DNA of 64,000 bases, taken from Aurantiacibacter marinus (lineage in GTDB: Bacteria; Pseudomonadota; Alphaproteobacteria; Sphingomonadales; Sphingomonadaceae). Position numbers and translations under genes: made by a program. Positions 36,848 through 45,376 of the stretch are shown here, piece by piece; positions within the stretch are counted from its first letter, which is position 1, and the number at the start of each line of letters is the position of its first letter. A model generated the notes under the pieces. It was not told where the DNA came from and searched no databases. It worked only from the letters and a program-made list of their open reading frames with translations. The stretch is from assembly GCF_001021555.1 (NCBI RefSeq), contig NZ_LDCP01000004.1, positions 186,001 through 250,000 of the forward strand, in the 5' to 3' direction.

Positions 36848-37504
36848 TTACAGGACAGCAAATTCCAGCAGCGTGAAGCGCGCAGGCGCTGTGCTGTAAA
36901 CGCCGTGCCCGCGCGACTGGCGTGAACCGAAAGTCAGGCCGATCCTGCCGGCACGTACAAGCGTCTCGACAAACTCGCGCGGATGGCGCTCCCGGTTTGA
37001 TCCCATCACCGAAATCCAGTTTTCATCGAACATGACCGTCAGTTCGTGTTCGCCGGGGGTGATTTCCTGCAGGCGGCTGTTCGGTGAATACCACCGGGCA
37101 AATGCGCCATCCCCGCGTGCCAGCCAGTCATCACCTGCACGCTGGATATACAAGGAGATTGCACCTGGCAGATCAGGATTTTCCTGCGGGACAAAGCGCG
37201 CCTGTCGCTGCGCATCGACGCGGTAGCGCAGCCGAATGCCGCGCGCATCGCGAAGCGAGCCTGTTGCGCGGGTCACATAGTGGACGTGGCCGTCCCGTTG
37301 CCGCGGGCCGGGGAAATCGAAATTCCAGCCTTGCCCATCAATCTGTGGATGCAGCGGCATGCCCACAGAATAATTGCGCCGCCGGATAATCGGGCCAATT
37401 TCCCAGGCGGTGGCTTCTGCGCGGCGCTGCGCAGCAGAAAGAGGAGCCGAGGCGAGGGCGAGCGCGCCGCCCGCCGATCCGATAAGAAAATCACGACGTT
37501 TCAT
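36848..37504 (-). CDS. Tat-exported hypothetical protein
   Basis: 218 residues from the ATG at 37504. The N-terminus KRRDFLIGSAGGALALASAP is a twin-arginine signal, so the protein is probably folded before export. The mature part has many Trp/Arg and beta-type stretches (WNFDFPGPRQRDGHVHYV; EHELTVMFDENWISVMGS), resembling a lectin-like or GH16-like beta-sandwich without a catalytic E-x-D-x-x-E. Function unknown. It lies 47 bp after the VOC gene on the same strand. Confidence 0.72.
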   Translation of the reverse strand: MKRRDFLIGSAGGALALASAPLSAAQRRAEATAWEIGPIIRRRNYSVGMPLHPQIDGQGWNFDFPGPRQRDGHVHYVTRATGSLRDARGIRLRYRVDAQRQARFVPQENPDLPGAISLYIQRAGDDWLARGDGAFARWYSPNSRLQEITPGEHELTVMFDENWISVMGSNRERHPREFVETLVRAGRIGLTFGSRQSRGHGVYSTAPARFTLLEFAVL

Positions 37505-37551
37505 GGCGATGTCATAGAATGCAGCAGCTTGCCGCGTGCTGAACTCGCCGT

Positions 37552-37929
37552 TCAGCCAGGCTCCCACAGCTCCAGCGGATTGCCATCGCAATCCATGATG
37601 CGCGCAAAGCGGCCCACCCCTTCCATCTCTTCGCGGTGCGTTGCCTCGACACCTGCCGCGCCCAGCCGCGCAACCAGTACATCCAGCCCTTCGACACGCA
37701 GGTTGAGCATCACTTGGCGGTCTGCCTGCCAATAATCCGAGGTATCCTGAAACGCGGCGAAGACGGTTGGCCCGGCATCCTGCATCCACACCCATTCTCC
37801 GTCCGGCGTGGGCTGCCCGCTCTGCGTCGCAGCGATGCCAAGGTGATCGCGGTACCAAGCTGCCAGCCTCGCCGGATCGGACGAGCGGATGAACATGCCG
37901 CCAATCCCCAGAACCCTGCCCTCTGCCAT
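37552..37929 (-). CDS. VOC-family (glyoxalase/bleomycin-resistance fold) protein
   Basis: 125 residues, two beta-alpha-beta-beta-beta modules. GIGGMFIRSSDPARLAAWYRDHLGI opens the first; the second ends with IMDCDGNPLELWEP, the usual metal-ligand Glu strand. GEWVWMQDAGPTVFAAF lies between. Family members are dioxygenases, glyoxalases or binding proteins; the specific activity is not evident. Divergent from the DASS transporter (75 bp). Confidence 0.85.
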   Translation of the reverse strand: MAEGRVLGIGGMFIRSSDPARLAAWYRDHLGIAATQSGQPTPDGEWVWMQDAGPTVFAAFQDTSDYWQADRQVMLNLRVEGLDVLVARLGAAGVEATHREEMEGVGRFARIMDCDGNPLELWEPG

Positions 37930-38004
37930 GTGCTGCCTCCTTGCCCTGTCCCCGCGAATCCCTACGGTCGCAGACTATACGGGTTGGGAGGATAAGCACA
38001 GGGT

Positions 38005-39513
38005 ATGACAGCGACACGCACCGGCTTCTGGCTTGGCCCTGCACTGTTTGCGCTTACGCTGCTGCTGCCTGCTCCAGCCGGGATGATAGGTCCGGCGTGG
38101 AACACCGCTGGCCTGGTCATGTGGATGGCCACATGGTGGATGACGCAGGCAATCCCGCTGACAGCCACGGGGCTCCTGCCATTTGCCGTGCTGCCATTCG
38201 TCAGTGCCGGCACGGCAAACGAAGTGGCAGGCGATTATTACTCTCCCATCATCTTCCTGTTGCTGGGCGGCGCTTTCCTGGCGCTCGCGATCGAACGGAC
38301 CGGGCTGCACAAACGGCTGGCCTGCTGGATATTGGACAGGATCGGCGGGCGCGGCGGCGAATTCGGGCTGCTGCTTGGTTTCATGATTGCAGCGGCCATA
38401 CTTTCCAACATCATCTCCAATACCTCTACCGCGCTGATCATGATGCCAATGGCCTTGGCAGTGCTGTCAGGCGGGGCAGCGTCCTCATGTAACGAAGTGA
38501 TAGGACAGAAAGGATCAACCTCATGTAACGAAGTGATAGGGCAGAAAGAATCCCGTGCAGACGGCACGCTGGATCAATCCGGCCTTTCAGGAGCGCTACC
38601 AATGGGGCTGGCGTTCGCCGCCAGCATTGGCGGGCTTGGCACCATCATCGGCTCCCCCACCAATGCCATCGGCGTGGCTCTGCTGCGCGACATTTCCGGT
38701 ATCGAGATTACCTTTGCACAATGGGCGATGTTCGGTGTGCCCATCGTAATCGCCGGCATTCCGCTGGCTGCCGTCATCATCGCGAAGGTGCAGCGCATCG
38801 CCGATCATCCCTTTGACCTTTCGGCAGCGCGCAAAGCGATCGCGCCGCAGGGACCCTGGAGCGAGGCGGAGCGGCGGCTGGTGCCGGTGATCGCGGTCAC
38901 TTTTCTTGCTTGGATGCTGCGCGGATTTGTCGCGCCCTATTTCCCCGAAGGATCACTAACTGATGGCACAGTGGCCATTGCAGCGGCGTTCCTGCTGTTC
39001 ACCCTGCCGGATGGGACGGGCCGCCGCCTGCTGGAATGGCGCGAGGCAAACCGCGCGCCGTGGGATGTGCTGATGATGTTCGGCGGCGGACTGGCCCTGG
39101 CAGGAGCGATGACGCGCACCGGGCTGGCCGATTGGCTGGGCAATGCGCTGCTGCCACTGGCCGGCGTTCCCGTCATCGTCATCGCGCTGGCCTTGGTGGC
39201 GATGGTGATCCTGATCACCGAATTTGCCAGCAATGTTGCCACCGCCAGCGGCATCATGCCCGTGGTGGCGGCGCTGGCTGTTGCGATCAGCGGAGAGAGT
39301 GGCGGCAATGTCGTGCTGCTGCTGGCGATGCCCGTTGCACTCGCGGCAAGCTGGGGCTTCGTGCTGCCCGCCGGAACAGGGCCAAATGCCATTGCGTGGT
39401 CGACAGGCCGCATCGCTTTGCCACGCCTCATCAAGGCAGGCATCACGCTCGATATCGCCGGGATTTTCCTGATCGTCGGGGTGGTCTTTTCCATCGCGCA
39501 AATCACCCAATAG
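38005..39513 (+). CDS. DASS-family (SLC13) anion/dicarboxylate:sodium symporter
   Basis: 502 residues with about twelve membrane helices. Signature loops: NTSTALIMMPMA, GGLGTIIGSPTNAIG (first SNT-type motif) and EFASNVATASGIMPVVAALA (second), plus LPAGTGPNAI. Imports dicarboxylates or sulfate with Na+ across the inner membrane. Unusual: between the two core motifs (residues ~157-192) it carries an extra hydrophilic stretch with two near-identical 12-residue units (SCNEVIGQK), encoded by a 36-bp duplication; related transporters as I recall them have a shorter loop here. The reading frame stays intact. Confidence 0.9.
   Translation: MTATRTGFWLGPALFALTLLLPAPAGMIGPAWNTAGLVMWMATWWMTQAIPLTATGLLPFAVLPFVSAGTANEVAGDYYSPIIFLLLGGAFLALAIERTGLHKRLACWILDRIGGRGGEFGLLLGFMIAAAILSNIISNTSTALIMMPMALAVLSGGAASSCNEVIGQKGSTSCNEVIGQKESRADGTLDQSGLSGALPMGLAFAASIGGLGTIIGSPTNAIGVALLRDISGIEITFAQWAMFGVPIVIAGIPLAAVIIAKVQRIADHPFDLSAARKAIAPQGPWSEAERRLVPVIAVTFLAWMLRGFVAPYFPEGSLTDGTVAIAAAFLLFTLPDGTGRRLLEWREANRAPWDVLMMFGGGLALAGAMTRTGLADWLGNALLPLAGVPVIVIALALVAMVILITEFASNVATASGIMPVVAALAVAISGESGGNVVLLLAMPVALAASWGFVLPAGTGPNAIAWSTGRIALPRLIKAGITLDIAGIFLIVGVVFSIAQITQ
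38483..38554. repeat. 36-bp tandem duplication within the DASS transporter gene
   Basis: Two copies start at 38483 and 38519, both beginning cctcatgtaacgaagtgata. They differ at only a few positions near the end. The length is 12 codons, so the frame is kept. Composition is AT-richer than the flanks, which suggests an inserted short element that then duplicated. Confidence 0.9.
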
Positions 39514-39573
39514 GCTTGCGGGAATCAGCTGAGGAATATAATTACGATTGCAACCAGTTTTCCAGTGTAGATG

Positions 39574-39657
39574 CGTTCCTGCGGAGGTTAGGAACGGGCG
39601 ACCCGGAAATCCTGCAACACCCCTGCCTTCCTAGGGGTGAGAACTTGCAAGGAAGGA
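39574..39657 (+). promoter_or_regulatory. Candidate RBS-masking pseudoknot in a 5' leader
   Basis: A hairpin CGTTCC/GGAACG (39574-39596) is followed by a second stem CACCCC/GGGGTG (39618-39623/39634-39639). The loop of the second stem contains CCTTCC (39626-39631), complementary to the Shine-Dalgarno GGAAGG (39651-39656), 8 nt before the ATG. An outer pairing CCTGCAA/TTGCAAGG competes for part of the same bases. The layout resembles H-type pseudoknot translational riboswitches, but I cannot match it to a known SAM class. Confidence 0.45.
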
Positions 39658-39664
39658 CGCCGCC

Positions 39665-41020
39665 ATGGCCGATACCCCCGACAATTCCCAAAACGATCCG
39701 CACAGCGATCCCCTCGGTGCCGTCACCACCCCGACCCCGCGCCGCAAGCCCAAGCCCGAAATCACCACGATTGGCGGGCGCCAGCTGAAGCCATCGACGC
39801 TGATGATGGGCCACGGCTTTGATCCGGCCCTGTCCGAAGGTTCGCTGAAAGTGCCGATCTTCCTGACAAGCACTTTTGCGTTTGAAAATGCGGCGGCGGG
39901 CAAGCGTCACTTCGAAGGCATCACCGGAAAGCGTCCCGGGGGGGCGGATGGCCTTGTCTATTCGCGCTTCAACGGGCCAAATCAGGAAATCCTGGAAGAT
40001 CGCCTCGCCATCTGGGACGGGGCAGAGGACGCGCTGTGCTTCTCTTCCGGCATGACCGCGATTGCCGTGCTGATCCTTGCAGCCTGCAATGCGGGCGATG
40101 TGATCGTGCATTCCGGCCCGCTCTATGCCGCATCCGAAGGCTTTGTTGCCAAGGTCATGGCAAAATACGGCGTCACCTATATCGCCTTCCCCGCTGGCGC
40201 GAGCCGTGAGGAACTGGACACGGTGATGAAGGAAGCCAAGGCCAAGGCTGCCGAACAAGGCGGTGAAGTGCCGCTGATCTATCTCGAAAGCCCCGGTAAT
40301 CCGACAAATGCTCTGGTCGATATCGAAGCGGTCAGGGAAGCGCGCGACGCGCATTTCGATCCCGACCGCTGCCCGATTGCCATCGATAACACTTTCCTTG
40401 GGCCCCTGTGGCAAAAGCCGCTGGATCAGGGCGCTGATCTGGTAGTGTATTCGCTTACCAAATATGTCGGCGGTCATTCGGATCTGGTTGCGGGAAGTGT
40501 TTCGGGCGCAAAGAAATGGCTCGATGCGATTCGGGCGCTGCGCAACACGATGGGCGGCATTGCTGATCCCAACACCGCGTGGATGCTTTTGCGCAGCCTT
40601 GAAACGGTGGAGTTGCGGATGCAGCGCGCCGGCGAAAATGCCACGAAGGTTTGCGCCATGCTGAAGGCGCATCCCAAGGTGGAAGGGCTCGGTTATCTCG
40701 GAATGATCGAAGATGCACGCCAGCAGGACATTTATGATCGCCATTGCCTTGGCGCAGGTTCCACCTTTTCGGTCTTTATCAAAGGCGGCGAAGCGGAAAG
40801 CTTCCGTTTCCTCGATGCGCTGAAGGTCGCAAAGCTGGCAGTCAGCCTTGGCGGAACGGAAACGCTCGCCAGCCATCCGGCCAGCATGACGCATCTTTCG
40901 GTCGCAGAGGAACGCCGCGCGGCGCTTGGCATTACCGACAATCTGGTGCGTATTTCGATCGGGATTGAAGACCCGGACGATCTGGTTGCAGACTTCGAGC
41001 AGGCGCTTGAGGCCGTTTAA
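39665..41020 (+). CDS. Cystathionine gamma-synthase/methionine gamma-lyase family PLP enzyme
   Basis: 451 residues, longer than the ~400 of MetB/MegL because of a ~50-residue N-terminal extension (Pro/Lys-rich) and an internal insert near 100. PLP-binding Lys in VYSLTKYVGGHSDLVAG; YSRFNGPNQEILEDRLA and CFSSGMTAIAVLIL are family blocks; IAIDNTFLGPLW holds the cofactor Asp. Reactions in the family are gamma-replacement or gamma-elimination on homoserine esters, cystathionine or methionine; which one applies is not clear. The leader carries a possible RBS-masking pseudoknot. Confidence 0.9.
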   Translation: MADTPDNSQNDPHSDPLGAVTTPTPRRKPKPEITTIGGRQLKPSTLMMGHGFDPALSEGSLKVPIFLTSTFAFENAAAGKRHFEGITGKRPGGADGLVYSRFNGPNQEILEDRLAIWDGAEDALCFSSGMTAIAVLILAACNAGDVIVHSGPLYAASEGFVAKVMAKYGVTYIAFPAGASREELDTVMKEAKAKAAEQGGEVPLIYLESPGNPTNALVDIEAVREARDAHFDPDRCPIAIDNTFLGPLWQKPLDQGADLVVYSLTKYVGGHSDLVAGSVSGAKKWLDAIRALRNTMGGIADPNTAWMLLRSLETVELRMQRAGENATKVCAMLKAHPKVEGLGYLGMIEDARQQDIYDRHCLGAGSTFSVFIKGGEAESFRFLDALKVAKLAVSLGGTETLASHPASMTHLSVAEERRAALGITDNLVRISIGIEDPDDLVADFEQALEAV

Positions 41021-41132
41021 GCTGTAGGTATGGGCCAAACGCCGCTTGCCCCGCTTGGCTTTGGACAGCTAAGAGCAAGGTATAGCGGCGTATGGGCCGT
41101 ATGAATTTCAGCGAATATGGACGGGAAACAGC

Positions 41133-42083
41133 GTGCTCCGGAAAATCGGTCTTTTGCTCAGTGTCGCAGCTTGCGGCGCATTGGTCACCTCTTGCGGCGA
41201 TGATGAAACAACCACGCCCACACCAACCCCGACTGATACCAGCACGGCGACGCCCACACCCACGCCGACGTCGGTCATCAACTTCAGTCTGACCACGGAT
41301 TTTTCCGCCACCAGCTTCAACGCAAATTACGGCTACGCTTTCTTCACCCCGAATGGCGGCGGCACCGAAGTGTTCAGCGGCGGCACGCGGCTGAACGGGA
41401 CTAGCGGTATCAGCTTTGTTGCCTCACCCGAAAGCGCGACATTCCTGTTCCCCGATCTCAGCGATACCGTTGTTTTTGGTGCAGGCGACTTTGTCAGCGT
41501 TTCCCCGACGCAGCGCCAATATGCCGCAGGCGACACCGCGCTTACGCTGTTCCTGCCGTTCACACATGTGATGCGCGTCAACTACGAAATTGATAATCAG
41601 GCGTTCACGCGGGACAGCGTGGATGGCACTTTGCGCAGCCAGCGTACTGCCGTGTTCTTCAACAATGTCACCACAACAGACGATCTCACCGCGACCCTTT
41701 CCTACACCGGGGCGGTGGATGTTACCGGGGGCGATCCGGGTGTGACCGCGGCAGGTGCAGTCACCGCGCCAGACGTCACCTTTACGGTCACCCCTGGCAC
41801 GGAAGACACGTTGACCGGCACGATCAATCTGTTTGAAACCGTAATGGGCGCGCCGACGCAAATCGCTTCGTTCAGTATCAGCGCGACAGTTTCCGCCAGC
41901 GGCGTTTTCCAAGGCACGATCACCGATACAGCCAATGATCTTACCGGCAATTATGTCGGCTCTTTGGCGGGTGCCAACCGGGAAGAGATATTGATCCTTT
42001 TCGCGGCGCAGGATGCCAATGTCGCAGGCGCAGCGGACGACGGCGATGACCGCGTGTATGTGGGCAGCTATATCGGCAACTGA
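41133..42083 (+). CDS. Hypothetical lipoprotein with Thr-Pro linker
   Basis: 316 residues from the GTG at 41133; no nearby in-frame ATG gives the signal peptide. Lipobox ALVTSC (Cys 21), then a TPTPTPT linker (~28-46), then a beta-rich, Thr/Gly-rich, Cys-free domain. SQRTAVFFNN and GTITDTANDLTGNYVGSLAGANREE look like transferrin-binding-protein-like or HpuA-like beta-barrel repeats (weak). Surface or outer-membrane location is likely. Function unknown. Confidence 0.7.
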   Translation: MLRKIGLLLSVAACGALVTSCGDDETTTPTPTPTDTSTATPTPTPTSVINFSLTTDFSATSFNANYGYAFFTPNGGGTEVFSGGTRLNGTSGISFVASPESATFLFPDLSDTVVFGAGDFVSVSPTQRQYAAGDTALTLFLPFTHVMRVNYEIDNQAFTRDSVDGTLRSQRTAVFFNNVTTTDDLTATLSYTGAVDVTGGDPGVTAAGAVTAPDVTFTVTPGTEDTLTGTINLFETVMGAPTQIASFSISATVSASGVFQGTITDTANDLTGNYVGSLAGANREEILILFAAQDANVAGAADDGDDRVYVGSYIGN

Positions 42084-42101
42084 GCCGACAGCTCCGCGTC
42101 T

Positions 42102-43730
42102 CTACGCCCTCGCCTTGCGCAAAGGCACGCATACACAAAAGCGCGATCCTACTCCGACGGCAGAACTGACGGTGATCTTGCCGTTCATGAGGCGAACCAG
42201 TTCTGCCACGATGGCAAGACCCAGGCCGGATCCACCGAACCGGCGCGTGGTCCCTTCATCGACTTGTTCGAAATTGTTGAAAATGCGCGCGATGTGGATG
42301 TCTTCGATGCCGATGCCGGTATCTTCGACTTCCATCTGAATCCGGCCTTCGTGCATTGATATCCGAAGGGCAATTTCACCCTTCTCGGTGAACTTGACGG
42401 CATTGCCCAGAAGATTGCCCAGCACCTGGCGCAGCCGCATTGCGTCGCCTTCCACCCATTGCGGAACGTCCGGCGCGATCCTGCAATGCACTGACAGGCC
42501 CTTTTCCATCGTGCGCGCTTCAAGCTGATCGATACTTTCCCGGCATAGCGCATGAAGATCGAACTTTTCTCGCTCCAGCCTGAGCGAACCCGCATCCATC
42601 CGCGCAAAATCGAGGATATCGTTGAGCAATTGCGTCATCGTCTCGCCAGATTTGCTTATCATCTCCACATAGCGGCGTTGATCGGTATCAAGCCGGGTCT
42701 GTTGCAGAACGTCGGCAAACCCGAGCACGCCGTTCATGGGTGTACGGATTTCATGGCTCATCTGCGCAAGGAACCGGCTTTTGGTTTCGGCCAGCTGGAT
42801 CTGCCCGCGCAGAATGGCTGCAATCGGCAGGCCAACTGCAAAACTGCTGAGCAGGAATACCTGCAGCACCATGACCTTTTCGCCCAGTGTGCCATCGACA
42901 AGATTGATCGGCCCGCGACCGGCTGCAGTTGCGATAATCGCCACCACGGCAAGGTTGATGATCGCAACAGCATTTCCGACAGGACCGAGGCGCAAGGCAT
43001 AAAGGATGACAATTGGCGCATCGAGAAACAGGAACGGATAATCCGACTGCCAGAAGGTGTACACGCTGATCAAAGTGCCCAGCGTGATGATCCCGATCGC
43101 TTCCACCAGCTTGTCGCGAGTCAATTGGCCGCGCGCATTCCAGCCTTCGATCAGGATGACAGAAGCCGGCACAAACAACAGCAGGCCCAGCGCATCCGAT
43201 CTGGTCCATTTCCACCATTGCCACAGCCATTCCTGCAAATCTGCCGGCTGCAAAAATCCTTGGGCGGCTATGCCCGACACCGCCGAGGCGCCGATGGCTA
43301 TGCCGGCAAAGGTCAGGATGTGCCGCGCATCCTGAAAGTTGATCGGATGGCAGCGCAGGCGCGCAAGCCCGTACAACACCGCCATCACTTCAATCTGGTT
43401 TGAAAGCGCCAGCCCCAAGGCCAAAAACCATCCATCGCCCGCGTTCAGATTTGCCATGATATTTGCCAGGAATGCCGCGAACAGCAGATAAACCAGCCGA
43501 TCGGGCGGCGACCGCAACAAGGCCACCAGCAGCAGCGCATTGGGGAACCAGACCGCTGCGACACGTCCTTCTTCACGGGTAAAAGCTATCCCCAGCGACG
43601 CGAGCAGGCCAAAGCCTACCCCAACAACCAGCATCATGGTGATAATGGAGCCAGCTTTCATGAACAAAGGCGGCATTCCAGCATAACCGCCGGGATTCGC
43701 GGCCAATGCATGTTGAAAGGATTTCGGCAT
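42102..43730 (-). CDS. MASE1-domain sensor histidine kinase
   Basis: About 542 residues from the ATG at 43730 (a GTG at 43745 is also open). The N-terminal ~300 residues form eight or so membrane helices of the MASE1 sensor type (AAVWFPNALLLVALL). HisKA follows with phosphorylated His in FLAQMSHEIRTPMNG, then the ATPase domain: N-box LGNLLGNAVKF, G1 VEDTGIGI, G2 GGSGLGLAI. It has no receiver domain and no adjacent response regulator gene, so it acts on an unlinked partner. Membrane-sensed signal unknown. Confidence 0.92.
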   Translation of the reverse strand: MPKSFQHALAANPGGYAGMPPLFMKAGSIITMMLVVGVGFGLLASLGIAFTREEGRVAAVWFPNALLLVALLRSPPDRLVYLLFAAFLANIMANLNAGDGWFLALGLALSNQIEVMAVLYGLARLRCHPINFQDARHILTFAGIAIGASAVSGIAAQGFLQPADLQEWLWQWWKWTRSDALGLLLFVPASVILIEGWNARGQLTRDKLVEAIGIITLGTLISVYTFWQSDYPFLFLDAPIVILYALRLGPVGNAVAIINLAVVAIIATAAGRGPINLVDGTLGEKVMVLQVFLLSSFAVGLPIAAILRGQIQLAETKSRFLAQMSHEIRTPMNGVLGFADVLQQTRLDTDQRRYVEMISKSGETMTQLLNDILDFARMDAGSLRLEREKFDLHALCRESIDQLEARTMEKGLSVHCRIAPDVPQWVEGDAMRLRQVLGNLLGNAVKFTEKGEIALRISMHEGRIQMEVEDTGIGIEDIHIARIFNNFEQVDEGTTRRFGGSGLGLAIVAELVRLMNGKITVSSAVGVGSRFCVCVPLRKARA

Positions 43731-43813
43731 TGCTATGATCACCACGGGTTACGATTGCCCGCTGTTTCTACACACGCGGTCCCTGCGTATGGTCGACAAG
43801 GCCCTAGGCGTTG

Positions 43814-44464
43814 TTACCTAGTCGGGAATGGGTCCGGATTTGGTGGCGCAGGCGGAGGTGGCGGTGGCGCAGCTGGCGGGGCCGGGGGTGGTGGGGCATT
43901 TCTGTCCGGTGCGGGATATACCGGCGAAGGCATTTTGGATTCGGCGCGGCGCGCGGCGTCCATTGCGCGTTCGTCGGCGCGGCGTTCTGCCTCGTCCAGT
44001 TCGGGAGTCCAGCGCCGGAATATCCCGGTAACGCCGCGATAGCTGACTTCCAGCCGGTCTGCGGACACGAGTTGTAGTTCGGCGCGGTAATGGCCGATGG
44101 CATCGTAGGCCTGCAGTGCAGGTGTTTCTTCACAAGCTGCCATCGTGCTGGATATCATGCGTTCGCCGGTTTCAGGGTCGGGAGCGCCCGAGTAACCCCA
44201 ATAATTGCAGCCATCACGCCCACCGCGGATTTCGCCATCTGCGACCGCGATGCTCATTCTTTCGGCTGCGACATCCAGCCCGCCGATCATGATGGCGCGC
44301 CATGTCCCGCGTTCAGGCCCGTCGAACCATGCGCGCCAGTCAACTCTCGGCCCGGCTACCGAAAACATGGCAGAGAAAAGTGCGATAAACAAAGCCGGGA
44401 CGATGAGGCGCACCGTCCATTTCTCGAATGCACCGCCGCGGTTCGGGCGCGGCGGCCTAACCAC
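43814..44464 (-). CDS. Membrane-anchored protein with META-like domain and Pro-rich tail
   Basis: 216 residues. One N-terminal helix (LIVPALFIALFSAMFSVAG). The middle has MSIAVADGEIRGGRDGCNYWGYSG and ISSTMAACEETPALQAYD, the core of META/HslJ-type domains. A charged helix (DEAERRADERAMDAARRAE) and a C-terminal Pro/Ala tail (~185-216) follow. Known META proteins are linked to heat and novobiocin resistance; the activity is undefined. It starts 12 bp after the J-domain gene and is probably co-transcribed with it. Confidence 0.72.
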   Translation of the reverse strand: MVRPPRPNRGGAFEKWTVRLIVPALFIALFSAMFSVAGPRVDWRAWFDGPERGTWRAIMIGGLDVAAERMSIAVADGEIRGGRDGCNYWGYSGAPDPETGERMISSTMAACEETPALQAYDAIGHYRAELQLVSADRLEVSYRGVTGIFRRWTPELDEAERRADERAMDAARRAESKMPSPVYPAPDRNAPPPPAPPAAPPPPPPAPPNPDPFPTR

Positions 44465-44476
44465 GACGGATCTTCC

Positions 44477-45010
44477 TCAGCCCTTCCATTCGCGCCGTTC
44501 CTCGGCGGCTTTCAGCACTTCATAGGAAAGCTGCAACTTCTGGAATTCTTCCGCAGCCTCGGCATCGCCGGGCTTCACATCTGGATGGACCTTCTTGGCC
44601 CGCGCCCGCCACTCACGCTTGACCGCGGCGAAATCGGCATCGGCTTCCAGTTCCAAAACCTCCAGCGCGCGCATTTCATCCTTGGAACGCGATCCGTCGC
44701 CACTGCCGCCCCAGCCATAATGCTGCGCTTCGGCATAGCCGGCGTTTTCCGTCTGCTCGGCCTTGGCGCGATTAGCGGCCTCTTCCTTGTCGAGCCCTTC
44801 GAAATAATCCCAGCCCTTGTTATATTCCGCCGCGTGTCGCTGACAGAAGAACCACTTGTCGGGATTGTTGGGGCTTTTGGGGGCCGGGCAATCGCCCTTT
44901 TCATCGCAGCCGTGGCGGTCGCACAGGCGCACCTGCACAGCGTCACGCGCGTCCTCGTAGCCGCGCCAGCGCGGGAAACCCCAGTCGTTGGAACGCCGAG
45001 CACCGGCCAT
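44477..45010 (-). CDS. C-terminal J-domain protein with Cys/His-rich N-terminus
   Basis: 177 residues from the ATG at 45010. The J domain is at the end (~115-177) and keeps HPD as KVHPDVKPGD. The N-terminus holds RLCDRHGCDEKGDC and FCQRHAAEYNKGWDYF, with spaced Cys and His that could bind zinc. This layout, with the J domain last, is common in alphaproteobacterial DnaJ-like proteins and not in DnaJ itself. It probably stimulates DnaK; client unknown. Confidence 0.85.
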   Translation of the reverse strand: MAGARRSNDWGFPRWRGYEDARDAVQVRLCDRHGCDEKGDCPAPKSPNNPDKWFFCQRHAAEYNKGWDYFEGLDKEEAANRAKAEQTENAGYAEAQHYGWGGSGDGSRSKDEMRALEVLELEADADFAAVKREWRARAKKVHPDVKPGDAEAAEEFQKLQLSYEVLKAAEERREWKG

Positions 45011-45088
45011 CAATCAGTCACCAAAAGATTTTGCATCTATTTCCTATAGGCAAACATTTGCTCGCCGTGAACCGGGAACAAAGTCCCG

Positions 45089-45114
45089 GGAACTTTCATC
45101 CTCTGGTCATCGTT
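45089..45114 (+). promoter_or_regulatory. EcfG-type promoter (GGAAC-N17-CGTT)
   Basis: GGAAC (45089-45093), then 17 bp, then CGTT (45111-45114) matches the alphaproteobacterial general-stress sigma factor consensus exactly. It is 74 bp upstream of a small secreted-protein gene. An overlapping hairpin (ccggga/tcccgg) covers the -35 side. Confidence 0.65.
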
Positions 45115-45187
45115 ACGGACCTATTGCTGCATTGCAGTATGCCTGCCGCTGCGTAATTGGACTTTCAATAAATACAGGATGATATTC

Positions 45188-45376
45188 GTGAGTAAGCAAT
45201 TGGCTATTTCCGCATGTGCGTCCATCTTCGCGATGGCGGCCCTTGCTGTTTTCTCCGCTCCGCAAAGCGTGCCGGGATCACCATCCTACGCCGCGAATGA
45301 ACAGGGCGCGGCGGTTGAAGCCGCCACGCCCCGTGCGGACCGGATTGCTCCGGCCCTGTTTGATTTTACACGCTGA
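45188..45376 (+). CDS. Tiny secreted protein, probably general-stress induced
   Basis: 62 residues from the GTG at 45188 (AGGA 8 nt upstream); an ATG at 45179 would add three residues. The signal peptide SACASIFAMAALAVFSAPQ leaves a mature peptide of about 35 residues with no Cys. No family recognised. The gene ends exactly one base before the pal stop on the other strand (TGATCA). The upstream EcfG-type promoter argues for expression under stress. Confidence 0.55.
   Translation: MSKQLAISACASIFAMAALAVFSAPQSVPGSPSYAANEQGAAVEAATPRADRIAPALFDFTR

Noticed and set aside
36848-38044. A 398-residue minus-strand protein
   Set aside because: The first 180 residues are antisense-like and overlap the VOC gene in another frame; the Tat signal at 37504 marks the true start.
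39574-39657. SAM-II riboswitch
   Set aside because: The conserved SAM-II loop and A-rich junction sequences are absent; only the general pseudoknot idea fits. Kept as an unassigned structure.
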